64,000 nt of DNA from Apostichopus japonicus (taxonomy: Eukaryota; Echinodermata; Holothuroidea; Aspidochirotida; Stichopodidae): positions 1,378,501-1,442,500 of the forward strand of contig NC_092576.1 in assembly GCF_037975245.1 (NCBI RefSeq), given 5' to 3'. The notes under the pieces are model-generated. The model was given only the letters and a program-made list of their open reading frames with translations. It was not told the origin of the DNA and made no database searches. The position numbers and the translations under genes are program-made. Of this stretch, positions 11,828-23,881 are shown piece after piece (the stretch's first letter is position 1; each line of letters starts with the position of its first letter).

Positions 11828-13330
11828 CCTCTTTCTTTTACACATCACAAACTGTGGTTACAGTATACGAGAGATGTATAGATATCAAGATTGTTAATTA
11901 TAACTAAATTAAAGTTAAATGTCTTAAAAATTAAATTTACTTCTAGCTGCATTTAGCTATCATCAAATATTCAACTTTGAGGTTAGTCAGTGATCACCTC
12001 ATTCGACACAGGTTTGAGGTCGGGGGTCAGCCCAATCTCCATTACCTGTTGTGACAAATTTGCAGTCTATACCACTCCCATACACATGAAAGTCATTGCT
12101 GACAAAATGTGACTTGTGACCCCCAGCCCCTCCTGAAGAGGGGGCAAGGTGAAGAGGTTAGGAAGGGGGGAAATATGTCTCAAAAATACAACAACAAAAA
12201 AAGAAAAGTTTCCAACTTGTAGTAAAATAGCCTACAGACAGTCCTTTGTAATATTTCAAAAGTGGAAATCATATTTATTTTATTTGGTTCGTTTTATTTT
12301 TCTCTCCCTTTCTATTTTATAGGCTCTACAAATTTACTGACAAATTAATTAAGGGTTTTTTTGGTTGTGATTTATGATTGTGACATTATATACAATTGTT
12401 CTAACATGAAAACTACCTAAAGCCATCAATCTTATTTTCTTTTCTTGTTTATCAGCAAGCACCCGTTTCCATAGTAACAGTATATGTAAATTTCATGTGG
12501 CACTGGCACTACATCTGTTTATTCTCAATTGACGGACATTAATCAATACTAGCGAAACGGCTACCGTGCAGAAGTCATTAATCATTCCTTCGCTTTTCTA
12601 CATTCTCACTGAGGTACAGCAATCTCCAACCTTCGAGCAAATTGTAGGGAGGCAAGTTTCATTCTCAATTTTCCAGATTACATGTAACTTTTTGGTTTTA
12701 TGATATGTACATATATGTCAAATGACAATACAAAATTGGCACATGAATCTTTCAAGCCATAGGTTTTTGCATAGCATTTGGCATATTTTCAATGTCCCTT
12801 TTTGAAGAAAGTTTTTTAAAATCATAATACAAAATGGGTTCATACTTCTAGTTAAGCCGTGGGGTTTGCAATGTTTTGACCAATTTTTGATAAATTTTTT
12901 CTTTAAAATATTCAGTAAGAAGGTAATTCATCAGCTAAGCTTAGAAGTCATGATCATGGCAGAATGTTTAGCTCGACCAGCTGCTGTATTATCTGGTCAC
13001 TCCTCTTCCTTAGTGGAAACACTCCCAAAGATCTGTGACATATTTCCCGACCAACTTGATTCAGGTAACTTACTGGTCGTGACCCAGTGTTATAACAGAC
13101 GCACAATTGGTGAATCCAAAGCGATAAAACGTGTAAGATGAGAAGGATTGACGAAGATTATCAAGAGAAATAGAAGAGCAATGCTTGCACAAGAGGATGA
13201 AAATTACGGAAAGGAGATGGCCATACACACACACAAACAATTGCCAGATGCTAGAGCGAGGTACAGAACGTAATGGATAAGGTTATATGAGGTAAGGCAG
13301 TACCCGCTGTGAATTCAGGAAATTAACCTG
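11828..13330. other. non-coding
   Basis: No convincing exon. A plus-strand frame at 12866-13141 has no recognised motif and no clear splice sites. Confidence 0.45.
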
Positions 13331-14180
13331 TTGTCGTGACCCAACTAGCCACACCAGTAGTGACCCAACTAGCCACACTGGTAGTGACACAACTAGCCAC
13401 ACCAGTAGTGACCCAACTAGCCACACTGGTAGTGACCCAACTAGCTACACCAGTAGTGACCCAACTAGCTACACCAGTGTTGACCCAACTAGCCACACCG
13501 GTTGTGACCCAACTCACCACACCAGTAGGGAGCCAACACGCCACACTGGTAGTGACCCAACTAGCCACACCAGTAGTGATCGACCCAACTCACCACACCA
13601 GTAGTGATCGACCCAACTAGCCATACTGGTAGTGACCCAACTAGCCACACCAGTAGTGACCCAACTAGCCACAACGGTTGTGACCCAACCTGCCTCACCA
13701 GTAGGGACCCAACTAGCTACACCAGTGGTGACCCAACTAGCCACACCGGTTGTGACCCAACTCACCACACCAGTAGGGAGCCAACTAGCCACACTGGTAG
13801 TGACCCAACTAGCCACACCAGTAGTGATCGACCCAACTCACCACACCAGTAGTGATCGACCCAACTAGCCATACTGGTAGTGACCCAACTAGCCACACCA
13901 GTAGTGACCCAACTAGCCACACCGGTTGTGACCCAACCTGCCTTACTGGTATTGACCCAACTAGCCACACCAGTAGTGACCAAGCTAGCCACACCAGTAG
14001 ACCCAACTAGCCACACTGGTAGCGACCAAACTCGCCACACTGGTAGCGACCAAACTAGCCACACCAGTAGTGACCCAACTAGCCACACCGGTAGTGACCC
14101 AACTAGCCACACCGGTTGTGACCTAACTAGCCCCACTGGTAGTGACCCAACTAGCCACACTGGTAGGGACTCAATTTGCC
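13331..14180. repeat. 24-bp minisatellite with higher-order structure
   Basis: About 35 copies of a 24-bp unit of the form GTGACCCAACTAGCCACACC followed by AGTA or a variant. The junction hexamer occurs in three main forms: ACCGGT, ACCAGT and ACTGGT. A 28-bp variant carrying an extra GATC (GTGATCGACCC) appears in pairs at about 13578 and again at about 13826. The segment from about 13499 repeats at about 13747, giving a 248-bp higher-order duplication (eight 24-bp plus two 28-bp units). Because 24 is a multiple of three, both strands carry long repetitive open frames (TQLATPVV and SWVTTGVA types). I regard these as by-products, not genes. Confidence 0.93.
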
Positions 14181-15913
14181 ACCTAGTGAAATGCAGAATG
14201 CAGATTACATTACAGGCATGCATACATCGCAATGACACATAAGTCGTGGCTGTAATTATTAACCCAGCTGCCTAGGTCATTTGTGTTGATCTATTGATAT
14301 TTCCCTTTGATGTTCCCCCCTCGTAGACGAGAGATGAAACTGATCACTGCAGCCAATTCCCCAAATGATGATATCTAAAAATTAGGAAAGGGATTGCAAC
14401 AATGATGGTATTCAGATACAAATGAACTCACATCACTGTGAGCAGTGCAAGAAAGAATTTGGGGTATTTTGTAATAAATTATCTACTAATACTCTGAAGA
14501 GAGAGAGAAGAAAAAAAAAAAAAAAATTGTTGGTGAAAATACCTTAGTTTTCCGTCAGTTACCTATTGCTTTGTGTTCTTATTTTGCTGGTTTATATACA
14601 TCACAATTCCAAATGTTGTTAAGACATCTCGGCCAAACTTATAGGACCTTCCTGAAAATAGGTACGTTTTGATAGATCTACTATAAATATGTTCTCTATT
14701 TCTCCCCGTTACTATAGTCTTCAATACTAACTTGCCCTACAAAAATAAAATAAAACCTAATTTATTTTAATTTGTCTGTCTAAAGTAGTCACACTGTGAC
14801 AGTGCTGGGATGAGAAACATCTTGTATATATATGCATGAATCATTGCACGGATGACCAAGTACGCACAGCGGTTCTATAGCAATATGTTCCAGTAATTTG
14901 TTTACAATCTATGCCATTACTCATAAAGATGTATCTATAATCATGCATATTCATGATGTTGCTCTTGTTCTTGTAGTGACAAAAGCTCAATTGTGACAAT
15001 AAGAAAGTCATACTTCAATTTTTGTATCTATATATTCCATCCCTGAGTTCCCCTTGCTGACTAAATTATGACATTAAAATTCTACCGTACCTCAGATATC
15101 TATTGCATGTGTTTACGATCCACCCATTATTTTCCCCACCCTTCTTCCCCCTCCCCCAAATAAATACATCAAAAAGAACCATCTAAACCACCTGCAGTTT
15201 CAGTGAAAAGTTGTAAGATAAATAATGATTATGTTACTATAGCGACAGTCACAACACACATGTGAAATACATGTCTTTTCTTCAGTGTGTCAGCCATACC
15301 TGTTCACTCTGCACAGAATACTGAGGCATGTTCATGAATTTAATGTAATATCGCAGAAAGAACCATCTAAGATTGCATTTGTATGTAGGTTTTCAGGGTG
15401 GAAATTACAGACTGGTGCATGACTCACCTGTTTGTACAAAACTGGGAGCAACTGATATGAGAGTAACTGGGGCATGTAATGTTAATAAAAGAAAAATAAC
15501 TTAAAAAGAGTTGATCTACATGTTCATAGAACTTTGGGCCAAATGAAGGAAAACACTAGATACATACATATATTAATTTTGAAAATTTGGTAATATAAAA
15601 CAAAGTCTTGGCAAGCAAAGGTTGGTATAAAACATAATTTCAATGTCACTTTTGCTTAATTTGACATGAAATTTTATTCCTTTGAAGAATATCTTTTCTT
15701 TTTTTTTAGTTCCAATGAATTCAATTTTTGATCCCATTTGATCAAGTCCCAAATCTGGCAGGTTGGATTCTTCCATTTATTTAGTAGGGGTTTCTACAGC
15801 AGCAAAGCTATTTTGTCATTCTCAATTTTTTTTTAAGAATGACACTTGCCTTTCATAAATATTAATTAATCAATCAATCAATCAACCAATGAATTAATGT
15901 TGGAAAAGTGAGT
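14181..15913. other. non-coding
   Basis: Contains a GA-rich run passing into an A17 tract near 14494-14526 and ATCA-type repeats near 15862-15885. No gene was seen. Confidence 0.5.
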
Positions 15914-16576
15914 CTTACACACAAGGGCGGCGGAAGCACTTTTAATCTGGGGGGGCACCGACATCAAAGGGCACTTTGCAGAAATTCGATTGGACTGATG
16001 CAGCCTTATATTTAGTACCCTTTATAACTCTTATTGTATTAGTATTTGCGTATACACATCACTCCTTCAACGCCCCCCCCCACCCCCTCAAGGAAAATAT
16101 GCATACTAGCACTGCAATATCCAGTGTGCAAATTGGGAAACAAGGAACAAGTTTTCTTTTGAGACAAAATGAGGTGAAATCATGCTAGTTGCTAATGTAG
16201 GAATCTTCCGAATTAGAGTTTATTTCTTGTCAATATCTTAACAAATTTTTTCTATTCGAAATAGCTTTGAGTTTGACCCACATAAATTCATTAAAAGTCA
16301 GGGGCGTAGCCAGGATTTGTGAAGTTGTATGCACGACTATCTGAGCGGAGCGCCACCATCGGTTGGCGCGGAGCGTACTAGAAAATTTTTGGTTTTACAA
16401 ACCCCTCAGATGGCTGGAAACGGCCCTTCCCGAGTGTTCAATCTGGTTCCCTGGCCTCTTGCTAACTTAAGACACCTCAATTTTTATGTAGAAAAAGGGC
16501 ACATATTTAACCTGAGGAAAAGTGGGGGGGCACGTGCCCCCTGTGTCCCCCCGGTTCCGCCGCCCTTGCTTACACA
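15914..16576. mobile_element. non-autonomous hAT-type transposon with shared core
   Basis: The element proper is 15922-16568 (647 bp). Its TIRs are CAAGGGCGGCGGAA and TTCCGCCGCCCTTG, flanked by a perfect 8-bp TSD CTTACACA (15914-15921, 16569-16576). An internal sequence starting CAGGGGCGTAGCCAG at 16302 looks like the left end of a second element without its partner end, so the copy may be chimeric or nested. It contains the 43-bp core (16336-16378) also present at 17578 and 58365. No transposase frame. Confidence 0.9.
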
Positions 16577-17505
16577 ATTACAGTACTCAGGACTATTTTG
16601 TCTCATTTTCATATTATTTTATATGTAGAAATATATTATTAAACTACATCCGATTGCTTTGGTGTTTCCTTGCTTCCTTTTGTGAGTCACATACAATGTA
16701 TAGGGGTTCCATTACAAGGGTGCTCCCTACTTGTCTTCAAACTGCATAGCAACAGTTAAGTTTTTCAACTTTCCGAACTAGATAGGACTGATAAAACAGC
16801 GCCATCTGTTTAATTTAGTCTGTGGTTCAAGAGTTAAAGGGCTAAAATGTAAAATGAGTTTAAATTATTATAGGCCTACCTTAATTGCTGCCTGGAATTG
16901 AAACAATATTTACTTCCTATGAGGCACAATACATTTTGCAATTTGCAAATATACTTTTTTGTTTGAAAGTGAACAATTTTATAGTTACTTATTTATTCCT
17001 TTTTTTGTAATAAATCTCATACAATTAAGTAAACTATGCAGATCAATCAAAATATTAAGAGGACCAATCATGAATGTTTCCTAATTGTTAGAGTCCTGCG
17101 ATATACCAATATATTCCAAATGTAGTAGGTAATACCCGAAATATATGTATTTCTCTGAAATATCAGTAGGCCTACTTCTCTGAAATATTGGTATATCTCT
17201 GAATATACTGATATCATACCAATACATGCACATTGCTGAGCAGGATGCTGTATAAATATGTGTCATTGACCAGATTTAAACGTTCGAGATTAAACTGACA
17301 GAGGGCTTGAAACAGTTGCCCAACTCAATTGCACATGTATACAACATCTTTAAGATTATGTCTGTACATTACCGATATATTGGGTAATATTATCCATATT
17401 CAGAGAGCTTTATATGTGGGACAATGGGGGGGGGGGTTGTAAATACGTGTCATTTACCCGCCTTGAACGTCCAAGATTAACTGGACGGAATGCTTGAAAA
17501 CACTG
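16577..17505. other. non-coding
   Basis: Between 17100 and 17260 there are several diverged, partly inverted copies of a TCTCTGAAATAT/ATACCAATATAT-type sequence. No gene was seen. Confidence 0.45.
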
Positions 17506-17920
17506 TCGGATATCAGTGGCGGAGCTAGGGGTATTGGTCAGGGGGGGCGAGAATGGTCTGAAGAGAGTGCATTTGACACTATCTAAGCGGAGCGCCACCA
17601 CAGGTTGGCGCGGAGCGTACAGAAATTTTCTGAGTAAAGATACTCCCTAGATCGCCGGAAATGACCCTTTCCGGGCCTAGCTAATTTACAGATAAACGAA
17701 GAATAAATAGGTTTCATCGCCATTTTGTCTGAAAATTACACCAACAAAATGTGACAAATGTCAATAGGTATTTGAGAGCGCAATAAAAAATTCAATAATC
17801 GCGAATAGGTAAAAAGTGGTAAAAAGCTGAATAGGGCGCCAGCAGTCCATTTGAGTCCGTCAGGGGGGGGGCATCCGCCCCACTGACTGTACATATGGAC
17901 GCTCCGCCACTGTCGGATAT
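17506..17920. mobile_element. non-autonomous hAT-type transposon (399 bp)
   Basis: The element proper is 17514-17912. Its TIRs are CAGTGGCGGAGC and GCTCCGCCACTG, and its perfect 8-bp TSD is TCGGATAT (17506-17513, 17913-17920). It carries the shared 43-bp core at 17578-17620, followed by AGATCGCCGGAAATGACCC, closely matching the interior of the 58.3 kb element. G-runs flank both subterminal regions. There is no coding capacity. Confidence 0.92.
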
Positions 17921-19891
17921 TACTAATACATAGCTCCCAGGCTGTACTTCTTTTCCTTTCTTACCTCTAACTGGAGATTCAACTGACTAGACACAATAGC
18001 TTGCGGAAAGATTCGGTGTTGCATAGATATATAGCAATATGATTTACAACTCATAATAATCACATCATAAACTAATATATCATATCGGTTCAGGTATCGT
18101 TAATTAGGCCATTATATACAGGATAGATGAAGGCCATATAAGCAGTCACTATATACACTAATAGTGCTTATTGCTATGTGATAAATTGCAGGTCACTCAG
18201 GAAGCAATAAATTATCTTTTCTTGTAAACATTAACATATTAATATCTGACAAGCATGGAAGTACTATACCCATAAAGAATAATTGCTTAAATGTGTAGTA
18301 GCTCATCTATAAGTTAAAATGTTATTGGCACAATTTTCTATGGGAGGAGAGAGGGGAGAGGGGGAGGGGGTTGGAATATGTAACAGGTTAACAGTGTTGC
18401 AAAACTAATATCCTTAAAAACACTTAATCCTCCATCAGTTTTTCCAGGAATGGAAATTCATTTAAAAAATCTATTGCCTGCATGATGCACTTTATATTAC
18501 ATACATATAGCAAGAAGATTTCTGTGGAATAAAAGGTAGTATCATTCAAATTTGATTATGGTTGCACACATTCCTTAGACCTCCCTCCCCCCCAACTTAA
18601 CACCCATTGTCCCCTCATTCTCAGTGCCCTTGGTATTAATAAATCTAGACACCTGGACCCTTAACATTTTACTATAAACTTATATCTACAGTTTAGAGAT
18701 TTATACCAAAACTCTTAGTAAAATGTAGAATACCTTGATGCCGCACAAATTTGATGTGCATCCGAGTTGATTCTTAACGATGTAAATCTTTTAATGTTTT
18801 TAGTCTGCCTACTCTCATGGTTCCTCAGGACTATGCTTGAAACAAAGTACCCACTAGATAACTTCTTAATTATGTAAGGCACCTTGTAGTTTCTTTTAGC
18901 ATTAGAGAATGTTTCCAATAAGGTTAATTATGCCAAAAAAATGCAGATATTTTACTTACCTCTACCTCTGTTGCAATTTATTCACAATTAAAAACAGAAA
19001 CAAATTTGATCCAATCTGTCATTGTTAATAATGCTTGGTCTTCCATTATATTAAAATAAAAATTTGAATTGAACTTTTTTTCAAAATGTCGATCCACACC
19101 AATTTGAATTCTTCCACCATTAGGTAGGTATATCTTCTCCAAATCCAACGGAAAAAAATAAGCCAGTCAAATGAATCACAACATGCCAAAATATATATAT
19201 ATATATATGGTATATATGAAATACATGAAAACAACTTTTCATACAGCGGGAGAATGGTATATATATATAAAACAATCACAATTAAAACTAAGACAAAATA
19301 TATAAACTGCTTGAAGTTCAATTATGGCACACAATTGCATGCATGACAAATGAATAAGTACTGTACATAACTGGTACTTACAGAAGAAGAAATAATCATC
19401 TATTTTCAAACTCAAAAGGAAAAAGGAGCGAAAAAACGAAAAGAAATAAACGGTTGTCAAGTTCACCTATACCCTTAATTGCTTTCACGCCTCGAGCTGA
19501 CGGAACGAGAGATGAAGTTGTCAACATTTTCTGACGGGTTACTTTGAAGGACAGGACCTTTGCAATAATTACAGTCCTTTTAGAATAACAAGCCTACTAA
19601 ATTGCTTTTACACAAATTTGAGGATGGGTATTACTCTGTCAAAACGCATAAAATTAATTCAGGGTCGTCGATTAAATTTCAAAACGATCGTAATGGCTCA
19701 TTGAAGTTTAGTTTGCCCAAGGTATGCGAAAATTAAAGGATAAAGTTTACCAACTTACCTGTAACATTGGTGAAGAATTGGCTTTAATTGCAGCTGAAAG
19801 TTCTAGTATTTATGATAGTTATAACAATGGTTTGAAAATTGCTAAGCACTGGGTGATATCGTGCGGAAGTTGTCATTATTATCCGGTTTCA
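17921..19891. other. mostly non-coding, possible decayed coding pieces
   Basis: Two minus-strand frames near 18715-18918 and 19000-19140 have protein-like composition (see findings) but no recognised family. (TA)n runs lie near 19193-19208 and 19256-19270. A strong donor-like AGAG/GTAAGTAA lies on the minus strand near 18955. Confidence 0.35.
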
Positions 19892-20572
19892 TCGTCTCAT
19901 GTTGAAAGTCATCTCATGTTGAAAGTCGTCTCATGTAGAAAGTCATCTCATGTAGAAAGTCATCTCATGTTGAGAGTCATCTCATGTTGAGAGTCATCTC
20001 ATGTTGAAAGTCGTCTCATGTTGAGAGTCATCTCATGTTGAGAGTCATCTCATGTTGAGAGTCATCTCATGTTGAGAGTCATCTCATGTTGTGAGTCGTC
20101 TCATGTTGTGAGTCATCTCATGTAGAGAGTCATCTCATGTTGAAAGTCATCTCATGTTGAGAGTCATCTCATGTTGTGAGTCGTCTCATGTTGAGTCATC
20201 TCATGTTGAAAGTCATCTCATGTTGAGAGTCATCTCATGTTGAAAGTCGTCTCATGTTGAAAGTCGTCTCATGTTGAAAGTCATCTCATGTTGAAAGCCG
20301 TCTAATGTTGAAAGTCGTCTCATGTTGAAAGTCATCTCATGTTGAGAGTCATCTCATGTTGAGAGTCATCTCATGTTGAGAGTCATCTCATGTTGTGAGT
20401 CATCTCATGTTGAGAGTCATCTCATGTTGAGAGTCATCTCATGTTGAGAGTCATCTCATGTTGAGAGTCATCTCATGTTGAAAGCCGTCTCTTGTTGAAA
20501 GCATTCTTAAATAATCTTAATGTTAAAAGACTTCTCATGTTGAAAGTCGTCTCATATTGAAAGTCATCTAAA
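19892..20572. repeat. 17-bp minisatellite
   Basis: About 36 copies of TCATCTCATGTTGAGAG with variants (TCGTCTC..., GTTGAAAG, GTAGAAAG, GTTGTGAG) run from 19892 to about 20501. After a short gap, degenerate copies follow to about 20572. The period is not a multiple of three, so no frame stays open along the array. Confidence 0.95.
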
Positions 20573-21260
20573 TGTCAAATTTAGTCTTAAGTTGAGAGTA
20601 ATGTTTTAATCAAGGTCAATGTCATCTTTTGTAAAAGGTAAAGTTGGGTTATCTTAAAGTATTAAATGAACACGTTGTGTTACGTTTTAAGGTTAGTCTT
20701 CAATTTTAAATCTGTCTTATGTAAGAAGAAGTCAGTTTATGTCTCTTAAGAACTCCTCTTATATTAACAGTCTTTTTCAATGTTTAATGTTGCATCAAGT
20801 TAATGAATGGTATGGCATAATTAACATAAAATAGTGTGTTCAACGATGAAACTAACAGATAACGTTTGATGAAATTGGACAACAGATGACTAACCCTAAC
20901 CTTAACCAAGAGACTATTAAGGAGAGAGGAATTGCTTGACTTCAGTCGAATTGGGGGGGGGAGGGGGTGGGTATAGATATGCTCCCAGACCTGGCCAGAC
21001 TTGAGACTTCTCCTGCTGGTTCTACTATTTATACTAACTAAACATAATTTTGAAGGTGTCTCTATATAGTAGTCAAATTTTTTAATATTTGTCAAAGACA
21101 AAAGTCTAAAAACTTTGCACAATTTTCTTACATTCTTCGCCCGTTGGAAATCTAAAAGCTAAAAGACTCGCAAACAAACTAATTCTTCCCAATAATGCTG
21201 TGTTAACAGTTCTATAAGTCTATACTCTGATCCACTTACTGCAAATGTTGGTTTTTTAAC
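20573..21260. other. non-coding
   Basis: The first part contains scattered relics of the adjacent 17-bp unit (GTCTTAAGTTGAGAG). A G-rich patch lies near 20953-20970. Confidence 0.5.
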
Positions 21261-21336
21261 TATGTTCAACCCCGAACCTCCCGATTGCTTAAATCTTGGT
21301 GCTTCAAATGACATCGATCCACTCCGCCACAGCACC
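21261..21336 (-). repeat. tRNA-derived SINE head, copy 1
   Basis: On the minus strand the sequence begins GGTGCTGTGGCGGAGTGGAT, resembling the A-box region of a class II (Ser/Leu-type) tRNA. It continues through a variable-arm-like stretch to GGTTCGGGGTTGAAC in the B-box position. It aligns with the copy at 41034-41123 over its whole length. The body continues to lower coordinates for an uncertain distance. Confidence 0.7.
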
Positions 21337-21674
21337 GGTACAAACATACATGTAATCTAAAAACTATTGTTTAATTCCAGGGCTAATTGAACATCCTCAT
21401 TAAGTTCATCGCACAATTCATGCACGTGGCATTCAAAAATTTTGGATCAACGAACTGGCAGCTCTGATGCCTGGATAACACACATTATTAATCATTCCTA
21501 CAGATATCTATTGACTTTTCTCCTGATCACCACGGTGATCTTATCACCCATCGGTGGACATGACTCTCTGATAAAGTAATTAGCGGCCCGACAGCTTGAA
21601 CATCAGAAATGGTGCATACACAGAAGAAGGCTTTAGTTTAATTATGCCCCAAAATATATTGGATAAGAAAGAGA
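21337..21674. other. non-coding
   Basis: Nothing supported. Confidence 0.5.
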
Positions 21675-22070
21675 AATCAGTCATCACGTAGAAATATTCT
21701 GGACAGATAACCAGTCATCGGGCACTCTATAGTCTGGTAAAATCAGCCATACCTTAAATGGTCAGGAATATATATCCAGCTATCACTTAAACATAGTCAC
21801 AAAATAATAAGACACTGCTTAAATAACCATGAATAACTAGCCATCACAAATTGTCCGGAAAAACTAGCCATCCCTTACAATACCATCTGGCAAACAGCCA
21901 GCCATGGTCTTAATAAGTAGAGGCTGGAAAAGCAAACCATTGCTTAGTCTGGAGAAACCAATCATCACTTTAATAAATACAGTTTGGATTTAAGCAAACC
22001 AGTACTTAAAGTCTGGAAAAAACAGACATCTGGAAAACCCAGCCATCGCTGACAGTAGTCAGGATAAACT
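21675..22070. repeat. degenerate tandem repeat
   Basis: About ten strongly diverged copies of a unit of roughly 35-45 bp containing AGTCTGGAAAAAC and CAGCCATCACTTAAA-like words. Both length and sequence vary between copies, indicating an old array. Confidence 0.65.
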
Positions 22071-23307
22071 ATGCATACATAGTGCTTAAGTTAGAATTAC
22101 TTTGTTTGTGCTTGCAGAAGTTTGTATACACTTGACGTGAGTATCCGACGTGGATTTAGTGGATTCCAAGTAATTTGTCCAGAATTAACTTTTAAGCTCT
22201 GACAAACTTGCTAAGATTTAAGAGCTTGTGGATTAAATTACTGTCTTATTGGTGATTTGTCCACACATCTAGCTACTCTAATATGAGCTCAATAGGCTAA
22301 AATCGTCACTAATGTCACTTGTTGAATCTTTCTGATCAAACAGTGAGTTTGCCACAGTTTCTTAAACACAATTCTGACACTGGACAATTTTGCATACAGG
22401 TTACTCTTAACATCAAATTGTTGTTCTAAATTACTAAGAGGGGGAAACCAGGAAACCGGGAAACCGCCTCAAGTTAAACCGCTTCTCCAAGGTCACTTAC
22501 AACTTGTCCGAGCTCCTTTCTTCACATAAAATGTCGTAACCCTTTGTATGAAACCCATGTTCAATATTTTCTTTCACACTAACACCAACCATCACACACA
22601 TATATACATCAAATTTACATAAACATGCATTGCAAACCATGAAAAAAAATGGACACAAGAAATTTAAAGAAAAAGTATGACTTTAATTTCTTTAGCCAAT
22701 GGTGTATTGTGATAGATTTTCTGAAGGAAGGGACACAGAGTGAATGCAGGCTGGCATGCACTTTGTATAATGTTGCAAGGTTACATGGGGAATGTTAAAC
22801 ATCAAACTTACTCTGTTCATTTATTATATTTACTGAGTGGTTCTTGGACTATGCAGTTTCACACAGCCAAGTTTTCATGGCTGTCTTCGTCCAGACCAAG
22901 GACATCAAAATAGTAATGTCAACTGTAAAGTTCAACTGTTTCAGTAAATTTCAGTCTATTTCAGGCACGGACCCAGGGTGGGAGGGGGGAATGTAGGAGG
23001 TGATACCCTCCCTCCCACCCCTCAATTTTTCAACCTCCCACAAAAATTTAACAAAAATTCAATAGAGCAAACCTCATGTAGACCTTATCTAGACCTAATT
23101 TATTATCTAAGTAATGCCTCAAAATGCACCATTTTACATTTTAAAGGTTAATTTTCCTAGTGGAGGATTCCCTACAGTCATGAGAGTTGGCTTCAATGAC
23201 CCCGGGGCCACAAACCCGCTCCTTTATAAAAATCCTGGGTTTTCCCCTGTAAGTCACTAGCAATGAAGTAGCATGACTCCAGATGTACTTGTACAAGTTA
23301 AAGTATT
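22071..23307. other. non-coding
   Basis: A short GGAAACCGG repeat lies near 22443-22467. A G-rich/C-rich hairpin with arms GGGTGGGAGGG and CCCTCCCACCC lies near 22976-23023. No gene was seen. Confidence 0.45.
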
Positions 23308-23408
23308 GAGTTTGTTCCCACGAGACTGCCACACATGTTGCCACTCATGTTCCCATGAGACTGCCACGTATGTTCCCACGAGACTGCCATGCATGTTCCC
23401 ACAAGATG
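23308..23408. repeat. 23-bp short tandem repeat
   Basis: Four copies of GTTCCCACGAGACTGCCAC followed by a variable CAT or TAT ending, with one partial GTTGCCACTCAT insertion. Confidence 0.75.
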
Positions 23409-23881
23409 GCCATATCTAATCTGCGATTTAGTTTCTAAAGTTTCACTTAAAACAAGATGTTTGAAGAGCTTCAGTTTGGAATAATTTTCCCAAGATCAAG
23501 ATTTGGCAACAAACACGGCAAATCTGGAACTTAGCTAGCTAATGTCTGAATTACTGCACAACTATCCAGAATGTGGGCTATGTGTGGGGTTAAGGGGGTA
23601 TGGGGGGGGGGGCACACCTCAGCTTCCTCATGTATAAACTAACTTCAGAAGTTGAGTGAATATTAAAAAAACAAAAAAGGTACAGGAGATTGGAGAATTG
23701 GAAGAAAAGGGTTTACATATATATCAAAAGTAGGACACATGAAATGAAAACTCAAAAGAATGAGAAATAAAAGAAAAAAATAAATAAGTAAGTACCAAAA
23801 TGGCCGGATGCACTCCAACGTAAAAATTGTACAGATGATTAAGGGCAAGCGTAACGGGCAGCACACATCTAACACTGTTAC
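23409..23881. other. non-coding, probably intron of the adjacent minus-strand gene
   Basis: Lies just downstream of the donor at 23882. The open frame that reads on from the exon for another 73 codons is hydrophobic and low-complexity and is best explained as intron. A G-run lies near 23603-23612. Confidence 0.55.

Noticed and set aside
12866-13141. 91-codon plus-strand frame before the 24-bp minisatellite
   Set aside because: First third is low-complexity Phe/Lys-rich. No clear splice sites or motif.
13336-14242. Long repetitive open frames on both strands over the 24-bp minisatellite
   Set aside because: The repeat period is a multiple of three, so any stop-free unit yields long frames. 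There is no start context, splice signal or non-repeat coding sequence.
19892-20572. CRISPR-like repeated array
   Set aside because: The 17-bp units are contiguous without unique spacers and the context is eukaryotic. It is a minisatellite.
23663-23881. C-terminal hydrophobic extension of the 24.5 kb exon frame, looking like a membrane segment
   Set aside because: It follows a good splice donor, composition changes sharply to AT-rich, and the sequence is low-complexity. Best read as intron.
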